Shown here in pieces: positions 18,897 to 26,757 of a DNA stretch of 64,000 nt. The stretch is from Tahibacter sp042701255 (GTDB lineage Bacteria; Pseudomonadota; Gammaproteobacteria; Xanthomonadales; Rhodanobacteraceae). The stretch is from positions 930,001-994,000 of the forward strand of contig NZ_CP170554.1 of NCBI RefSeq assembly GCF_042701255.1. Direction: 5' to 3'. The first letter of the stretch is position 1; the number at the start of each line of letters is the position of its first letter. The notes beneath the pieces were generated by a model. That model did not search any database. It was not told the origin of the DNA and saw only the letters and a program-made list of their open reading frames with translations. The position numbers were made by a program, and so were the translations under genes.

Positions 18897-19464
18897 GCTG
18901 TTGACCCTTGTCAGGGGCTTGCGCCCGGACCGGGCCCGGAGGCCGCGGCGAACGGAGTCGGAACGATCTGCGCTGCGCGCGCCACCGCGCCCGGCCGTAG
19001 TCACGGCCGATGCGGCAGCGCCGGCAGCGGCCGTCGCCGGAACACCTGGAGAACGCGTGCAATCCCTGGCCGGCCGCAACGCGGCCGTGCGTAAGCGGCG
19101 CGCTGCAGTGCAGCACGCTCGTATCCGTCTGGAAGCCCCCCCGGGCGCCTAGCGGCAGTCGCACAGTTTGTAGCAAGAAAACCGCTAGGGGAATAGCGCC
19201 GCGTACTCGCTTCGTCCAACGACGAAACGGAATATCTAACTACAGCAAAAGATACAACGCCACATGTGGTGCCGGTGGCCGACACGCTGCCGACCATGGT
19301 CGGACGAGCCCGCCACCGGTGGATGGTGCCTCATGGTGATGCGGCGGGTTTCGATGATTCGCAGCCGCGCGCTGATCGGTGGCGACGTGCCGCGACGCTT
19401 CGCCCAATGCAGTTCGGAAGCCGGGGCGCCATGAGTGCGCCCGGCGCAGCCGTCGAACGGGCCG
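18897..19464. other. 568-base gap; short inverted repeat, no gene recognised
   Basis: No open frame here has a ribosome binding site or a recognisable product. An 8-bp perfect inverted repeat, CCTAGCGG at 19148-19155 and CCGCTAGG at 19182-19189, lies in a locally AT-richer stretch 250 bases upstream of the regulator gene. It could be an operator for that gene. Confidence 0.4.
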
Positions 19465-20061
19465 CTAGTTCCCGTTGAACCCGGGCAGGGTCCTCGCATG
19501 GTGGCCCTTTGCCAGCTGCATGGCCTGCGCGACCGCTGCGCGGAAATCGTCCCGGACGAACTCGACCGCAATCGTGCGCCGGAAGTAGTCGGCCCATACG
19601 AACTCGGCGAATGCTTCCGGCACCTTGTCGTAGCCGCCGGCGTCGCGTACGTAGCCGGCGATCGAGCGATACACGTCATCCACGAGTCGGTCGAGCTGGC
19701 CCGGAATGCGCGTGCAGTAATGCCGCACGCCGTTCTCGTCCAGCGGATGAACCCAATGGTTCTTCTCCATCCGCTTCCAGAAGTCGTCGAGGCCGCAATC
19801 GGAAAGATCGCCGTCGATCCGGAAGAACGCCGTGGCGAGACCCGCATCGAGCGCGGCACGCCCGAGGTGATGATGATCGGTGATGTAGAGCCGCCCGCCC
19901 GGCCCGAGCACCGCCGGCATCGCATGCCGCTGCATGAACTCGCGCTGCTCCGCCGGCGGCAGCGCGGCGAGATGGGCCGCCTTGTCCTTCACGACGATCA
20001 TGCCGACCGTCAGCTGCGTCGGGTGGAGCTTGCGGAGGCTGGATTCCTCTACCTTGGGCAT
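19465..20061 (-). CDS. ParB-like nuclease family protein (ParBc_2 type)
   Basis: This 198-residue protein starts with LRKLHPTQLTVGMIVV and continues with LGPGGRLYITDHHHLGRAALD, the hallmark of the chromosomal ParBc_2 (putative ParB-like nuclease) family. That family has a ParB-fold core and is not part of partition systems. The C-terminal half is helical and ends ARTLPGFNG. No ParA, parS-like cluster or plasmid gene is nearby, so a role in segregation is not supported. The function is unknown. Confidence 0.78.
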   Translation of the reverse strand: MPKVEESSLRKLHPTQLTVGMIVVKDKAAHLAALPPAEQREFMQRHAMPAVLGPGGRLYITDHHHLGRAALDAGLATAFFRIDGDLSDCGLDDFWKRMEKNHWVHPLDENGVRHYCTRIPGQLDRLVDDVYRSIAGYVRDAGGYDKVPEAFAEFVWADYFRRTIAVEFVRDDFRAAVAQAMQLAKGHHARTLPGFNGN

Positions 20062-20385
20062 GGCGGGATTCCTGTGGTGACGAGGGTCGTGCGTGCCTCT
20101 ATGACGTGCGCGGCCTGCCGCTCAGCATCGGCTGGCAGTCGGGTTGATGGCAAGAATTCCACATGTCGTCGCCGATCGCGATCGGAAGTCCGCAGGCGAA
20201 ACCCGATGACGCGTGTTGGTGGCGGCCCGCACGTGATCATGGCCGCAGCGCGCGAGCGCGACCCTACGCAGCTTCACCGCACAACGCAGGTGATCAAGCG
20301 CCGCGACTCGCGAAATCGGATGCTGTCCGACGGCGTTTTTCGGGCACGGAATCTGCGGGGTGATTTGCTGTCAGCGCTGGAATCT
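20062..20385. other. 324-base gap with a 14-bp palindrome
   Basis: Only a perfect 14-bp palindrome, CCGATCGCGATCGG at 20172-20185, stands out. It lies 110 bases upstream of the ParB-like gene and 200 bases outside the island boundary. No gene is seen. Confidence 0.4.
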
Positions 20386-20431
20386 ATGGCGCGCCCGGAG
20401 GGATTCGAACCCCCGACCACCGCCTTCGGAG
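20386..20431. repeat. left attachment site (attL), 46-bp copy of the tRNA-Arg 3' end
   Basis: The 46 bases, beginning ATGGCGCGCCCGGAGG, are identical to 25419-25464. They cover the CCA end, acceptor 3' strand, T arm and variable region up to part of the anticodon arm of the tRNA. The sequence diverges directly afterwards, so this is a truncated copy and not a second tRNA gene. Confidence 0.88.
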
Positions 20432-20508
20432 AGTACGAAAGTGGTGTTTCGCTCTGTCTGGCTCAGTCCGGAACATAGCAATATCAACTTGTTACGGTCC
20501 GGTAGTAT

Positions 20509-21918
20509 ATGGTTTTGCCCCATGCTGATCGCATTTGCGATGGCCCTGTGCTGGCCTGGGGAAGAAAAGTGTACGAATCGACGCTGCCGAATCAGAGGGT
20601 CGAGATCACGCGAGCGGTCGCGGATGGCGCTGGTCCCGCCGCGAAGCGCTACCGGATCATGGACACGAAGCAGCCAGGCTTGTTCATGCGCGTATCGCCG
20701 TCAGGCGTTCGCGTCTGGTACTTGGCTTGGGCACGCAATCGTGACCTGAAGATTGGCGTCTACCCCCATGTGACCGTTGCAATGGCGCGCGAGCGCGCCC
20801 GCAAGGCGCTGGTCGAGCGCGACGAGGGAGGCGCACCTGCTGCCGTGCAGCCGGCAGGGAAGGGCGACGGGAGCATGCTGGTCGGTACCTTCGTGGCCGA
20901 GCACTACGCGAAGCACATCCAGGCGAAGCGAAAGCGGGCCGAGACCGAGCTGGCAGAGATGGAGTCGCTGTTCAGGCAAGTGTTCTACGGACTGCCGCTC
21001 GCCGGCGTAACGGTCGCCGCGGCTGAGGCCTGGAGCGCCGCGCGGATTAGTAAGGGGATCAAGCCAGCCACCGTGCGCCGCAACCTGGTCCGTTTGAAGG
21101 CAATCATGCCGAAGGCCGCAGAGTGGGGCCATATCGCCTCGTCGCCGGTCGCGAAGCTCAAGCTCGGCCGGGATACGCCGTCCGGCGACGATGCCTACCT
21201 GACCGCCGAGGAAGAGAAGGCGCTGCGCGCCGCGCTGGCCGCGCGCGACGCCCGCATGTTCGCCGCGCGGGAGTCCGGCAACGCATGGGCCGTCGCGCGC
21301 GAGTACGAACTGCTACCGCAGCTACAGCACTACGGCGACCACCTGACGCCGATGGTGCTGGTCGCCATGAACACCGGCCTGCGCCGCGGGGAGATCACTT
21401 CCCTCCACTGGGAACACGCCGACCTCGATACGGCCGTCATCACGGTGCTGGCCGGCAAAGCGAAGTCCGGCAAGGCGCGGCATGTGCCAATGAACGCGGA
21501 GGTCGTCGCGGTACTCAAGCGGTGGAAGGAAGTCACGCCATACGAAGGCGACCGGGTGTTCCCGATCGAGAGCCCCCAAACCGCCTGGAATGCGCTCGTC
21601 GAGGAGGCGGGGATCGGCAAGTTCCGGTTCCACCACCTGCGCCACCACTTCGCGAGCCGGCTCGTCATGGCGGGCGAAGACCTCAACACGGTGCGAGAGC
21701 TCCTCGGGCATGCGGACATCGCCACAACGTTGCGCTACGCGCACCTAGCGCCCGAGCACAAGCGGCGTGCGGTCAATGTCCTGCTCACGCCCAGCCCTCG
21801 AGAACAGCAGCAGCGTACGGCGGTGCCTGCCGACCCCATAGCCCTGATTCTCGGGGCAGCCGATCCGGAGACGCTTCGAGCGCTTCAGCAGCTATTGAAA
21901 GCGAAGCTGGGAAGTTGA
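20509..21918 (+). CDS. tyrosine-type site-specific integrase
   Basis: This 469-residue recombinase would insert and excise the island at tRNA-Arg. An N-terminal DUF4102-like region (FMRVSPSGVRVWYLAWARNR) precedes a SAM-like core-binding domain and the catalytic domain. The catalytic arginine is in NTGLRRGEI, HHLRHHF supplies His and Arg, and the nucleophile is the Tyr in TTLRYAHL. An ATG at 20509 gives the longest form. A GTG at 20569 preceded by GGGG gives VYESTLPNQ and is an alternative start. The gene points inward from attL. Confidence 0.93.
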   Translation: MVLPHADRICDGPVLAWGRKVYESTLPNQRVEITRAVADGAGPAAKRYRIMDTKQPGLFMRVSPSGVRVWYLAWARNRDLKIGVYPHVTVAMARERARKALVERDEGGAPAAVQPAGKGDGSMLVGTFVAEHYAKHIQAKRKRAETELAEMESLFRQVFYGLPLAGVTVAAAEAWSAARISKGIKPATVRRNLVRLKAIMPKAAEWGHIASSPVAKLKLGRDTPSGDDAYLTAEEEKALRAALAARDARMFAARESGNAWAVAREYELLPQLQHYGDHLTPMVLVAMNTGLRRGEITSLHWEHADLDTAVITVLAGKAKSGKARHVPMNAEVVAVLKRWKEVTPYEGDRVFPIESPQTAWNALVEEAGIGKFRFHHLRHHFASRLVMAGEDLNTVRELLGHADIATTLRYAHLAPEHKRRAVNVLLTPSPREQQQRTAVPADPIALILGAADPETLRALQQLLKAKLGS

Positions 21919-21987
21919 CTATGAGTGTATAAAAGACCACAGTTGTTGGCGTGCTAAGCAAGCATAGATTCGCCTCGGGGGGAGCGG

Positions 21988-23641
21988 ATGTCTTCAATTC
22001 CGAAGATTGGCGCGCAAAGCGCAGCGCCAAGCAAGAAAGAGTCAGCGCGATCCGTCGATAGCACGGGGGAGGCGACCGCCAGCCTGACCCCAGAGCTCGT
22101 AATCGCTCTTTGCGGCCCCATCGGCTCGCCGATCCATGAGGTTGCCGCAGAAATTGAGAACGCGCTGCGGCACTATCACTACTCGACCGTGCCTCTCCGT
22201 TTGAGTCGGATCATCGAGCTGAACGCTGCGGATGTTAAGAAGCCGATCGACGTATCCTCTAAGTTCAAATTAATTCAGTCGCAGATCGCTGCAGGCGACG
22301 AAGTGCGCCGTCTTTTTGGAAACGACATTCTCGCCAAAGTCGCAATGGCGAAAATAAGGGCTGATAGGGAAGTTAAATACGGAGTTTTCGACGACTCGGC
22401 GGTCGAATTAGAGAAGGCGCCTCCGAGCCCGACGGCAAGCCAACGCATATGTCACGTTATCGACTCAATAAAAAATAAAGCTGAGCTGGATCTTCTTCGT
22501 CTAATTTACGGCGATGCTTTTTTTGCTATAGGTGTTTTTTCTCCTCTTGAGAAGCGCAAGATAAATCTTGAACAACTCGGACAGCTATCGCCGGAAGAAA
22601 TAGCAAAATTGATCGATACTGACTCAGGAGAGGAGTTTTCTCACGGTCAGTCAGTTCGAGATACGTTCCCGCGATGTGACTTCTTCTTGCGGGTAGACGA
22701 GGCGTGCACTGGTTCAACGGAAATCGCAGCAACTGGTCAAATAGTAGAGAAGCTAAAGCGATTCTTCGGGCTTGTTTTCAGAACAGCAGTTTTGACGCCG
22801 AGTCACGAAGAGACAGCGATGTATGCCGCGGCTTCTGCATCTCGCAACTCTGCTTGCTTGTCGAGGCAGGTTGGTGCGGCGGTTACGAGTGCCGGGGGCG
22901 AATTGCTCTCAATTGGCTGGAACGACGTACCCCAGAGCGGTGGCGGGCTTTATGGCAAGCCGCCTCTTGATCGTCGCGAGAGCGCGCCACATGCGGATGT
23001 GCGCTGCTACACCATGCCGGGCCGCAAGTGCCACAACGATCAAGAAAAATCCATCATCGCCAAGAAAGTTGTCGACGTGCTCGTTGAGAAGAACATTATT
23101 CCCGGCGGCGTCGCGAATAAGCGCGGTCGATGCGATCGCGCGAGATTCGCGTGTGAAAGACCTGATTGAGTTTTCGCGAGCAGTGCACGCGGAAATGCAT
23201 GCAATCTTGGCAGCGTCACGAGTCGCGGGTGAGCGAGTAGTTGGCGGGCGAATCTTCATCACGACTTATCCGTGTCACGCTTGCGCCCGCCACGTTGTCG
23301 CGGCGGGCATAAGCGAGATTCATTACATCGAGCCATATCGGAAGAGCTTGGCTTCGAAACTTCACGAGGATTCGCTGACCGAGTCCGTGACGGAGTCGAC
23401 AAAAGTCCGGATGTTTCAGTTCGATGGCGTCGCGCCGCGACGGTTCATTGATCTATTCGAAGCCGATGGTCGGAAAGAGGGTGGGGTGCTAAAGTTGCCG
23501 GCAGTTGCGACGGCCCGCCCCTCGAGTCCGGTAAGTATCCGCGCCATTCCTCGTCTTGAGGACGCGGTTGTCGCTGAAGTGAATGTCAAGGGACTCAAGT
23601 TGCTCGAACTAACGACCGAGGGGGAGCGCAAAAATGTCTAA
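21988..23641 (+). CDS. avcD: AvcD-type anti-phage dCTP deaminase, frameshifted in this sequence
   Basis: AvcD proteins deaminate deoxycytidine nucleotides and deplete dCTP during phage infection. The first frame (21988-23169) has a P-loop-like motif GPIGSP at residues 43-48, where a lysine would be expected in Walker A. It then has a middle domain and the start of the deaminase fold (SRQVGAAVTSAGGELLSIGW). The zinc site is in the next frame: HAE at 23186-23194 and PCHAC at 23270-23284, ending at 23641. Dropping one C from CCC at 23101-23103 gives one 550-residue protein with a smooth join (NIIPAASRISAVDAIARDS), close to known AvcD length. The ATG at 21988 follows GGGGGGAG; TATAAA at 21928 is a candidate -10. 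The region is AT-rich compared with its surroundings. Six similar shifts occur in this window, so a sequence error is quite possible. Confidence 0.82.
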
Positions 23642-23838
23642 GCCAGTACGCAACCCCGGACAGATGGAGCTCCGAATATTCGGGGGGCATCCGCGGAGGA
23701 AAGAGCAAGGAAGGCGCTGGACGAGTGGTCGAGCAAGGTCCAAGTAGATCGCCGACCAAAGTCGCTGGAGAAGCGACTGAGCGAGATAAATCAGTGTATG
23801 CGTCAATCGCCAAGCAGTACTTTCGTTCGCTTGATTGA
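23634..23838 (+). CDS. small ORF overlapping the avcD end, possibly frameshifted
   Basis: An ATG at 23634, overlapping the avcD stop and within reach of GGGGGAG, opens a frame that ends after 37 codons at 23747. Removing one G from the six-G run at 23682-23687 extends it to 67 residues (MSKPVRNPGQ to AKQYFRSLD, stop at 23836). The overlap suggests coupling to avcD. I do not recognise the product and codon support is weak. Confidence 0.35.
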
Positions 23839-23847
23839 CAGCAGCTC

Positions 23848-24481
23848 TCACGCGTGGCGTCGCAAGTCGGCGCACGCGCGGGTCCAGGCAGAGGCCCTAC
23901 GGTGCTCCTGTCGTAACCCCGTTTCCGGCCGCGCGAAGAGCAAGAAAATGCACGCGTACGCGAACTCGACTAGCCCGCGCATCGTGGGATCGGTGCGCGT
24001 CGCAATCTCGTGGGTTAGGCGATTGCGGTCGTCGACGAGCTTGAACATTAGTTCGGCCTCTTCGGCGTCCGAGAACGTGTGCTTAGCTGCCTTATGCTCG
24101 TTTGTCGGATAGCCGAGCGGCTTTACGAATGCTTTCCACAGCTCGAACTGCGCAATTATTTCTGCGCGCGCGATGATGGCGCCCGGGCGCGGGCCCTTTC
24201 CATCTGCGAACGGAATTCGAGTGCGGCCGCCTTCATCGGGCTTGTGCCCCTTACCCAATACTAGTTCGGCGGCTTTGCCGCCCTCGATACTGGTGCGGAT
24301 CGAAAAGGGGGATAGCGGCTTGCAGCGCATCTACACCGCGCCACGAACTCAGAAAAGGGGCGTCGTCCCACGTCCCGTTCTTGGGGATGACGTAGTCGTG
24401 GTGCATCGCGCGAAAGGCACCTTCAGCCAACTCGTAAACGCAAGTGGACACGGCTGAGCGTATGCTGCTCGGCATGCTCAT
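23848..24481 (-). CDS. HEPN-like protein, frameshifted in this sequence
   Basis: This leftward gene, convergent with avcD, is split between two frames. The N-terminal part reads SSIRSAVSTCVYELAEGAF and WDDAPFLSSWRGVDALQAAIP; the C-terminal part reads SIRTSIEGGKAAELVLGKG to about residue 200. Dropping one base from the five-G run at 24307-24311 joins them into about 210 residues. The second half is helical and contains RNRLTH, an R-x4-H motif of the type that forms the RNase site in HEPN domains, in the context FKLVDDRNRLTHE. The motif and helix pattern suggest HEPN, but I cannot assign a subfamily. No strong ribosome binding site is visible (ATG at 24481 or 24475). Many HEPN proteins are toxins or defence nucleases. 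Confidence 0.5.
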
Positions 24482-24537
24482 GGGAGGAGCTGCCCGCAAG
24501 CGGCAGGGAGCTACCGAATCAGCCGCGGGGGGATTTG

Positions 24538-24906
24538 ATGGTTATCACATGCCCGAAATGCCGGCACGTCAATGAAGCCGCTACCGGAAAGCCGATGGAG
24601 ACCTGCCCGCAGTGCGGCGTGATCTACGCGCGCGCCGCGCTGGCCCAGTCCCAGCAGCGGCAGGCCGAGACGGTGCGCTATCGGGTCCGGGTGGCCGCGC
24701 CGGAGGGCAACGCGCCTGGCTTCGTGGAGCGCGTGGGTTGGTATCTGTGCCTCTCAGGAGCGGTGCTGGGCGGCATTGAACTCGCCTGGACCTTCGCCAA
24801 AGCCGAGAGCGCGCCGCAGCAGGCGGCAGGCGCCGCGCTGGCCTTGGGGCTCGCAGCAATCCCGTACTGCTTCGCTCGCGCCCTGCAGATGCTGATGCGG
24901 CGTTGA
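24538..24906 (+). CDS. zinc-ribbon membrane protein, function unknown
   Basis: This 122-residue protein begins with a zinc ribbon (CPKC at residues 5-8 and CPQC near 23-26). A linker follows, then two probable membrane helices, LCLSGAVLGGIELAW and AAGAALALGLAAIPYCF. GGGGGGA precedes the ATG at 24538; a TTG three bases earlier is an alternative. It is high in GC, unlike avcD, so the island is a mosaic. I do not recognise the function. Confidence 0.65.
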   Translation: MVITCPKCRHVNEAATGKPMETCPQCGVIYARAALAQSQQRQAETVRYRVRVAAPEGNAPGFVERVGWYLCLSGAVLGGIELAWTFAKAESAPQQAAGAALALGLAAIPYCFARALQMLMRR

Positions 24907-25144
24907 GGCGATACTGCCTGATTGGAAAGGCCCGGTTTCAAACCGGACCTTGGGCTGAAGATCGGAAAATTCCGAGTCAACAGCCGGCCCTTTGCCGATG
25001 CAGCGGTCGGCAACAGGCCCCAATCTGAGGGTGTTCGTGAGGTCGCGGGTACGCGGCGGGCAAGGGACGCTCGCATACGCTGAGGACGAATGAAGCCCCG
25101 CCTGGCCCACGGACCGCCGCCTGTCACTTTCTCAGGAGAGGGAT

Positions 25145-25345
25145 ATGCATAGTGGAAAATGTCCAAAATGCGAAAAGAGGCTAGATTACCTGGTTACTCA
25201 GCCCGTCGAGCTTCGCTCGCGCGAATCAAAGAAGTTTGCGGGAGTCAGTCACTCTTGCCCGAAATGCAAGGCGCTGATCAGCGTCGAAGCTGATCCTTAC
25301 AAGCTCGCTAGCGCGATCGTCAAGAAGCTCCGTGCGAACGGGTAA
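25145..25345 (+). CDS. small zinc-ribbon protein, function unknown
   Basis: This 66-residue protein has paired CPKC motifs (CPKCEKRLDYL and CPKCKALISVE), forming one four-cysteine zinc ribbon. A strong site, TCAGGAGAGGG, precedes the ATG. It is the last gene before attR. It could bind nucleic acid or help regulate the element, but nothing specific supports a role. Confidence 0.6.
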   Translation: MHSGKCPKCEKRLDYLVTQPVELRSRESKKFAGVSHSCPKCKALISVEADPYKLASAIVKKLRANG

Positions 25346-25418
25346 TTCGAAAAGTGCTGGCCCAGTGCTGGCCCGAGTCTGCAATGCGTCGCCGCCGTTG
25401 GCCCAAGTTACTGATTCA

Positions 25419-25464
25419 ATGGCGCGCCCGGAGGGATTCGAACCCCCGACCACCGCCTTCGGAG
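25419..25464. repeat. right attachment site (attR) inside the intact tRNA-Arg gene
   Basis: This 46-bp sequence is identical to 20386-20431. It forms the 3' half of the complete tRNA-Arg gene, so integration kept the tRNA functional. Confidence 0.88.
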
Positions 25465-25496
25465 GGCGGTACTCTATCCAGCTGAGCTACGGGCGC
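25420..25496 (-). tRNA. tRNA-Arg (anticodon CCG)
   Basis: The 77-base leftward tRNA has a 7-bp acceptor stem (GCGCCCG with CGGGCGC), discriminator G and an encoded CCA. The D loop is AGCTCAGCTGGATAGAG, the anticodon stem is CCGCC/GGCGG with loop CTCCGAA, and the T arm contains GGTTCGAATCC. The anticodon CCG reads CGG arginine codons. Its 3' end is the insertion target of the neighbouring island. Confidence 0.96.
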
Positions 25497-25761
25497 GTGG
25501 TGACGGTGTTGCGGGCGGTTGCCGGCGGTAGCGGGCCGGAATCGCCGCGGGTGCCGTCCGGGTTGCGGACGGCGGGCCGCTGACGGCCTGGTGCCGGCTG
25601 ATCGGGGCCGGATGGCGCAGACCGGCGCGCATCATAGCCGGCCCGCCGGGCGGCGGGCTAGCCCTGAGCTTCCGTGGTCGCGGGACGGTCGCTATACTTG
25701 CCCGTCTTTTGTCCGTGCCGGGAGCTTCTCCGGCCCCAGCCGCCGCTAGGAAAGGTGTTCC

Positions 25762-26292
25762 GTGAGCAGCCCGATTACCAAGACCGACCTGGAGTTCCTG
25801 AAGCGCTTTTCGATGCTGATCGGCGTGCTCTCGCTGATCGCCCTGGCTTTCATCGTGCTGGCGCACTACATCTATTCCAATCATCCGGCGTCGACGAACC
25901 CGAATGCCGAGAAGATCGCGACGGATCGCCTGGCCCCGGTCGGCGATTCCTATGCCGGCGACACCGGCCGCGCCGCGATGCTGGCCGCCGAAGAGGCGCG
26001 CAAGAAGGCCGCGGCAGCGCAGGTCGCCTACGGCGGTACCACCGACGGCAAGGTCATCTACGACAGCCTCTGTGGCGCCTGCCACAAGTCCGGAGCCGGC
26101 GGCGCGCCGCGTCTGGACGACAAGGCCAACTGGGCACCGCGCGTCGCGCAGGGTGTGGATACGCTGATCAAGCATGCGACCGAAGGCTTCACCGGCAAGG
26201 CTGGCGTGATGCCGCCGCGCGGCGGCAATCCCTCGCTCAACGACGAGCAGGTCAAGGCCACCGTTCACTGGATGATCGACCAGGTCAAGTGA
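25762..26292 (+). CDS. cytochrome c5 family protein
   Basis: This 176-residue membrane-anchored c-type cytochrome would carry electrons in the periplasm. One N-terminal membrane helix (LIGVLSLIALAFIVLAHYI) is followed by an Ala/Lys-rich linker, then a heme domain with CGACH near residues 112-116. A Met ligand lies in GVMPPRGG, and the domain ends with a typical helix (DEQVKATVHWMIDQV). The start is GTG at 25762, with AGGAAAGG about seven bases upstream. A hairpin that may end the transcript lies 60 bases downstream. Confidence 0.88.
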   Translation: MSSPITKTDLEFLKRFSMLIGVLSLIALAFIVLAHYIYSNHPASTNPNAEKIATDRLAPVGDSYAGDTGRAAMLAAEEARKKAAAAQVAYGGTTDGKVIYDSLCGACHKSGAGGAPRLDDKANWAPRVAQGVDTLIKHATEGFTGKAGVMPPRGGNPSLNDEQVKATVHWMIDQVK

Positions 26293-26354
26293 TCCGCGGC
26301 GGCGACCGGAGTTCGCGACAGCGCACCGATCGCCCCGCCAATGCGTCAAACCCT

Positions 26355-26384
26355 CGACACCGCCGCAAGGCGGTGTCGTCGTTT
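26355..26384 (+). terminator. probable terminator hairpin after the cytochrome gene
   Basis: A perfect 10-bp stem, CGACACCGCC (26355-26364) with GGCGGTGTCG (26369-26378), has a GCAA tetraloop. It is followed by TCGTTT, a weak T tract. Confidence 0.65.
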
Positions 26385-26473
26385 CGGCGGTCCGGAGCGG
26401 TCGGTTCGCCCGTGTCGGTCAATCAGGAGGCCCTATACGGGAGCGACACGATGGCTGGCGGCTTGCTACGCCG

Positions 26474-26570
26474 CGGCTCGGCGGTCCGGTGGTTCGGCGA
26501 CTCAGCGGCTCGGCCCTTTCGGTTGCTCGATTGCTCGGTTGCTCGGTTGCTTGGCTGCTCGGCGGCTCGA
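26474..26570. repeat. degenerate 8-bp tandem repeat array, about 12 units
   Basis: Octamers of consensus TTGCTCGG / CGGCTCGG run almost without a break; one unit is 9 bases. The best part is 26523-26562, TTGCTCGA then two TTGCTCGG, TTGCTTGG and CTGCTCGG. The array lies in the 465-base non-coding gap between the cytochrome gene and acpH. Its period of 8 rules out a coding repeat. Confidence 0.7.
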
Positions 26571-26757
26571 TGCGCGCGGCCCGAGCCAGCTCTCGTCGCA
26601 GTCGGTCCTGCGTGGGTTCGCGCTGTTGCGGGCCGAATTCCATGGAACCTGTCCCGTCGTGCCGCCGGCGCATTCGCAGGACCCAATGAGTCTCATCGGT
26701 GCGCATCGAGGGCGACCCGTCCGCCTCCGGAACCGTACGGAAGTGCCGCGCGCCGGC

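Larger units (their letters stand above)
20386..25464. mobile_element. integrative element (about 5.1 kb) inserted at tRNA-Arg(CCG)
   Basis: The element is bounded by a 46-bp perfect direct repeat (20386-20431 and 25419-25464) that is the 3' end of the tRNA-Arg gene. A tyrosine recombinase lies just inside the left end. Cargo is an AvcD-type dCTP deaminase, a small ORF, a HEPN-like gene and two zinc-ribbon proteins. The avcD part is clearly AT-richer than the flanks (for example around 22469 and 22520), which signals transfer. No replication or conjugation gene is present, so it would be a simple integrative island or a phage-satellite-like defence island. Confidence 0.85.

Noticed and set aside
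19465..20061. A plasmid partition (ParB) locus
   Set aside because: The protein is of the chromosomal ParBc_2 type, with no ParA, no parS cluster and no replication gene nearby.
20386..20431. A second tRNA-Arg gene at the left end of the island
   Set aside because: Only the 3' part of the tRNA is present and the sequence diverges inside the anticodon arm, so it is an attachment site.
21850..21990. An AvcI-like antitoxin RNA upstream of avcD
   Set aside because: Only 69 bases are free before avcD and I could not see a defined structure or terminator; left as an open check and not called.
23095..23115. Programmed +1 frameshifting in avcD
   Set aside because: No slippery codon with a stop or stimulatory element is visible, and five other single-base shifts in the window, including in housekeeping genes, make an error or mutation more likely.
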